A DNA stretch of 6,136 nucleotides. Origin: Sulfurimonas sp. (lineage in GTDB: Bacteria > Campylobacterota > Campylobacteria > Campylobacterales > Sulfurimonadaceae). The notes below the pieces were generated by a model. The model did no database searches. It was not told the origin of the DNA and worked only from the letters and a program-made list of their open reading frames with translations. How positions within the stretch are numbered: the stretch's first letter is position 1; each line of letters opens with the position of its first letter. The stretch is from NCBI GenBank assembly GCA_027063295.1, contig JAMORZ010000156.1, forward strand, positions 1-6,136. Reading direction: 5' to 3'. The position numbers were made by a program, and so were the translations under genes. Below, one piece after another: positions 4,845 to 6,136 of the stretch.

Positions 4845-6136
4845 ATGACACTATTTAAACAGATTGCACTTATCCTTTCTTTATTACTTGTTACTATATT
4901 AACAACTGTTCTTGTGCTTAACTTTAAAAATGCAAGCAGTTCTGTTGCTGAGAGACTCTTTGAAGATGCTCAAAACACCGCAAGTTCACTTTCACTCTCT
5001 TTAGGCTCTGCAAATGGCGATATCTCTATGATGTCGATTATGATCAATGCAAACTTTGACAGCGGTAACTACCAAAGAATTGCTCTTGAAGATGTTGATG
5101 GAAAACTTCTTTTTGAAAGAACAAAAGAATCACGCATCACAGACACACCTTTGTGGTTTGTCTCGATGTTTGAGCTTGAAGCACCTGTTGCTCGTGCCAA
5201 TGTCTCAGCTGGTTGGAGTCAAGTAGGGATACTCAGTGTCCAAAGTGATGTTGCTTATGCTTACTCTCAACTCTACAACATCACCAAAAATCTTCTTATC
5301 TCTTTTGGTATCATAGCACTTGTTGGGCTTGTACTATTAAATCTTTTACTTGTAGCGATCTTAAAACCACTCAAAAAAGTTCAACACCAAGCTGAAGCGG
5401 TAATGCGCAATGAGTTTATCATTCAAGAGGAGCTTCCTTACACCCAAGAGTTTCGCGATGTTGTCCTTGGGATGAACAATATGGTCGCAAAAGTCAAAAC
5501 GATGTTTGACAAAGGGAACGAAGAGCTCAAACGCCAAAAAGAGCTTGAGTACATTGACCCTGTTACTAAACTCAGAAATAGAAAATATCTCATAGACAAA
5601 CTTCCAGAGTACCTTAAAATCGATGCAAAAAGTAAGGGTGGTATCAATGCTATGGTAGCACTTAGTGGTGTTATCGAAGCAAATGAAAAACTAGGTCATA
5701 GACAAGTTGATGCACTCTACCAAAAGATCGCCAAACTCTTTTTAGATGCGACAAAAGATGTTGATGAAGCGATAGTTGCAAGGATGAATGGAACAGAGTT
5801 CTCCCTCTTTTTACCAGATATCTCATCAACACATGCTCTTGAGATTGCAAAACAGATCATCAATGAAGCAAAACAGATCATCACAGAGGCTGAACTTGAT
5901 CTTGATGTAACATTTCTCTCCATCGGTATGTATGAGTACAACCACAAAGAAAGTATCGGTCAACTTTTAAGCCACTCAGACAATGCTTTGATGCAAGCAA
6001 AACTCAAAGAGTGGGATATCCATCTCATCAAAGCAAATGAAACCACAGAAGTGATGGGTAAAGATGCTTGGAGAGATATTATCAACGATGCTATAAAACA
6101 TAACAAATTCAATTTTGTTTCATGGCTTGTTGTAGA
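4845..6136 (+). CDS. lapD: LapD-like inside-out c-di-GMP receptor (3' end cut by window)
   Basis: The 430 visible residues match the LapD design: an inner-membrane receptor that binds c-di-GMP inside the cell and captures the LapG protease in the periplasm. Membrane segment 1 is about 7-25 (IALILSLLLVTILTTVLVL). The periplasmic domain of the LapD/MoxY type (26-148) includes NANFDSGNYQRI and the GWSQVG loop, whose W124 matches the tryptophan that LapD uses to hold LapG. Membrane segment 2 is about 150-172, followed by a HAMP region (173-224). The GGDEF domain starts at DPVTKLRNR (238-246), but its signature is NGTEF (315-319), so cyclase activity is unlikely. The window ends where an EAL domain should begin. 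Start 4845 is chosen because it gives the canonical MTLFKQIALIL N-terminus; an ATG at 4841 in another frame stops after five codons. Confidence 0.93.
   Translation, partial: MTLFKQIALILSLLLVTILTTVLVLNFKNASSSVAERLFEDAQNTASSLSLSLGSANGDISMMSIMINANFDSGNYQRIALEDVDGKLLFERTKESRITDTPLWFVSMFELEAPVARANVSAGWSQVGILSVQSDVAYAYSQLYNITKNLLISFGIIALVGLVLLNLLLVAILKPLKKVQHQAEAVMRNEFIIQEELPYTQEFRDVVLGMNNMVAKVKTMFDKGNEELKRQKELEYIDPVTKLRNRKYLIDKLPEYLKIDAKSKGGINAMVALSGVIEANEKLGHRQVDALYQKIAKLFLDATKDVDEAIVARMNGTEFSLFLPDISSTHALEIAKQIINEAKQIITEAELDLDVTFLSIGMYEYNHKESIGQLLSHSDNALMQAKLKEWDIHLIKANETTEVMGKDAWRDIINDAIKHNKFNFVSWLVV
5847..5883 (+). repeat. 16-bp direct repeat with 21-bp period inside the lapD-like gene
   Basis: The sequence gcaaaacagatcatca occurs at 5847-5862 and again at 5868-5883. 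The period of 21 bp equals seven codons and encodes AKQIINE followed by AKQIITE in a helix of the degenerate GGDEF domain. It looks like a small in-frame tandem duplication, or a helical heptad with matching codon use. Confidence 0.75.

Noticed and set aside
5438..5947. Minus-strand open frames at 5438-5647 and 5717-5947
   Set aside because: They lie opposite the well-supported lapD-like gene, show no recognisable domain, and look like chance antisense frames.
1..6136. CRISPR arrays, tRNA or rRNA genes, insertion sequences
   Set aside because: No spaced repeats, cloverleaf candidates, transposase motifs or terminal inverted repeats were seen.

Overview
All genes in this AT-rich window lie on the + strand. 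Gene style, the CZB-type chemoreceptor and the weak Shine-Dalgarno use suggest a free-living campylobacterotan (epsilonproteobacterium) of the Sulfurimonas/Sulfuricurvum kind. That assignment is an inference from recognised protein families; nothing in the window fixes the species.

Layout. The 3' part of a soluble-looking methyl-accepting chemotaxis protein with a C-terminal zinc-binding CZB domain runs from the left edge to 1219. A 168-bp gap (1220-1387) holds two TATAAT boxes, an imperfect hairpin and a perfect 12-bp rho-independent terminator. Both hairpins expose a U/C-rich loop, so the gap may encode a small RNA of about 100 nt or a structured 3' UTR. A DUF4080-type radical SAM protein follows (1388-2887), with no visible functional link to its neighbours.

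The second half is a c-di-GMP module: a secreted LapG-like calcium-dependent cysteine protease (2901-3542), a membrane-anchored PAS/HD-GYP phosphodiesterase (3569-4795) and the first 430 residues of a LapD-like receptor (4845 to the right edge, cut at the start of its EAL domain). By analogy with the Pseudomonas Lap system, LapD bound to c-di-GMP would hold LapG at the inner membrane. When c-di-GMP falls, LapG is released and cuts a surface adhesin off the cell. The HD-GYP enzyme between them is a plausible source of that fall. The adhesin substrate and its type I secretion system are not in the window.

Regulation. None of the four gene starts visible here has a convincing Shine-Dalgarno sequence. 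Each has a -10-like hexamer ending only 5-6 nt before the ATG, which puts the expected transcription start on or next to the start codon. This suggests leaderless transcripts, with each gene having its own promoter despite the tight spacing.
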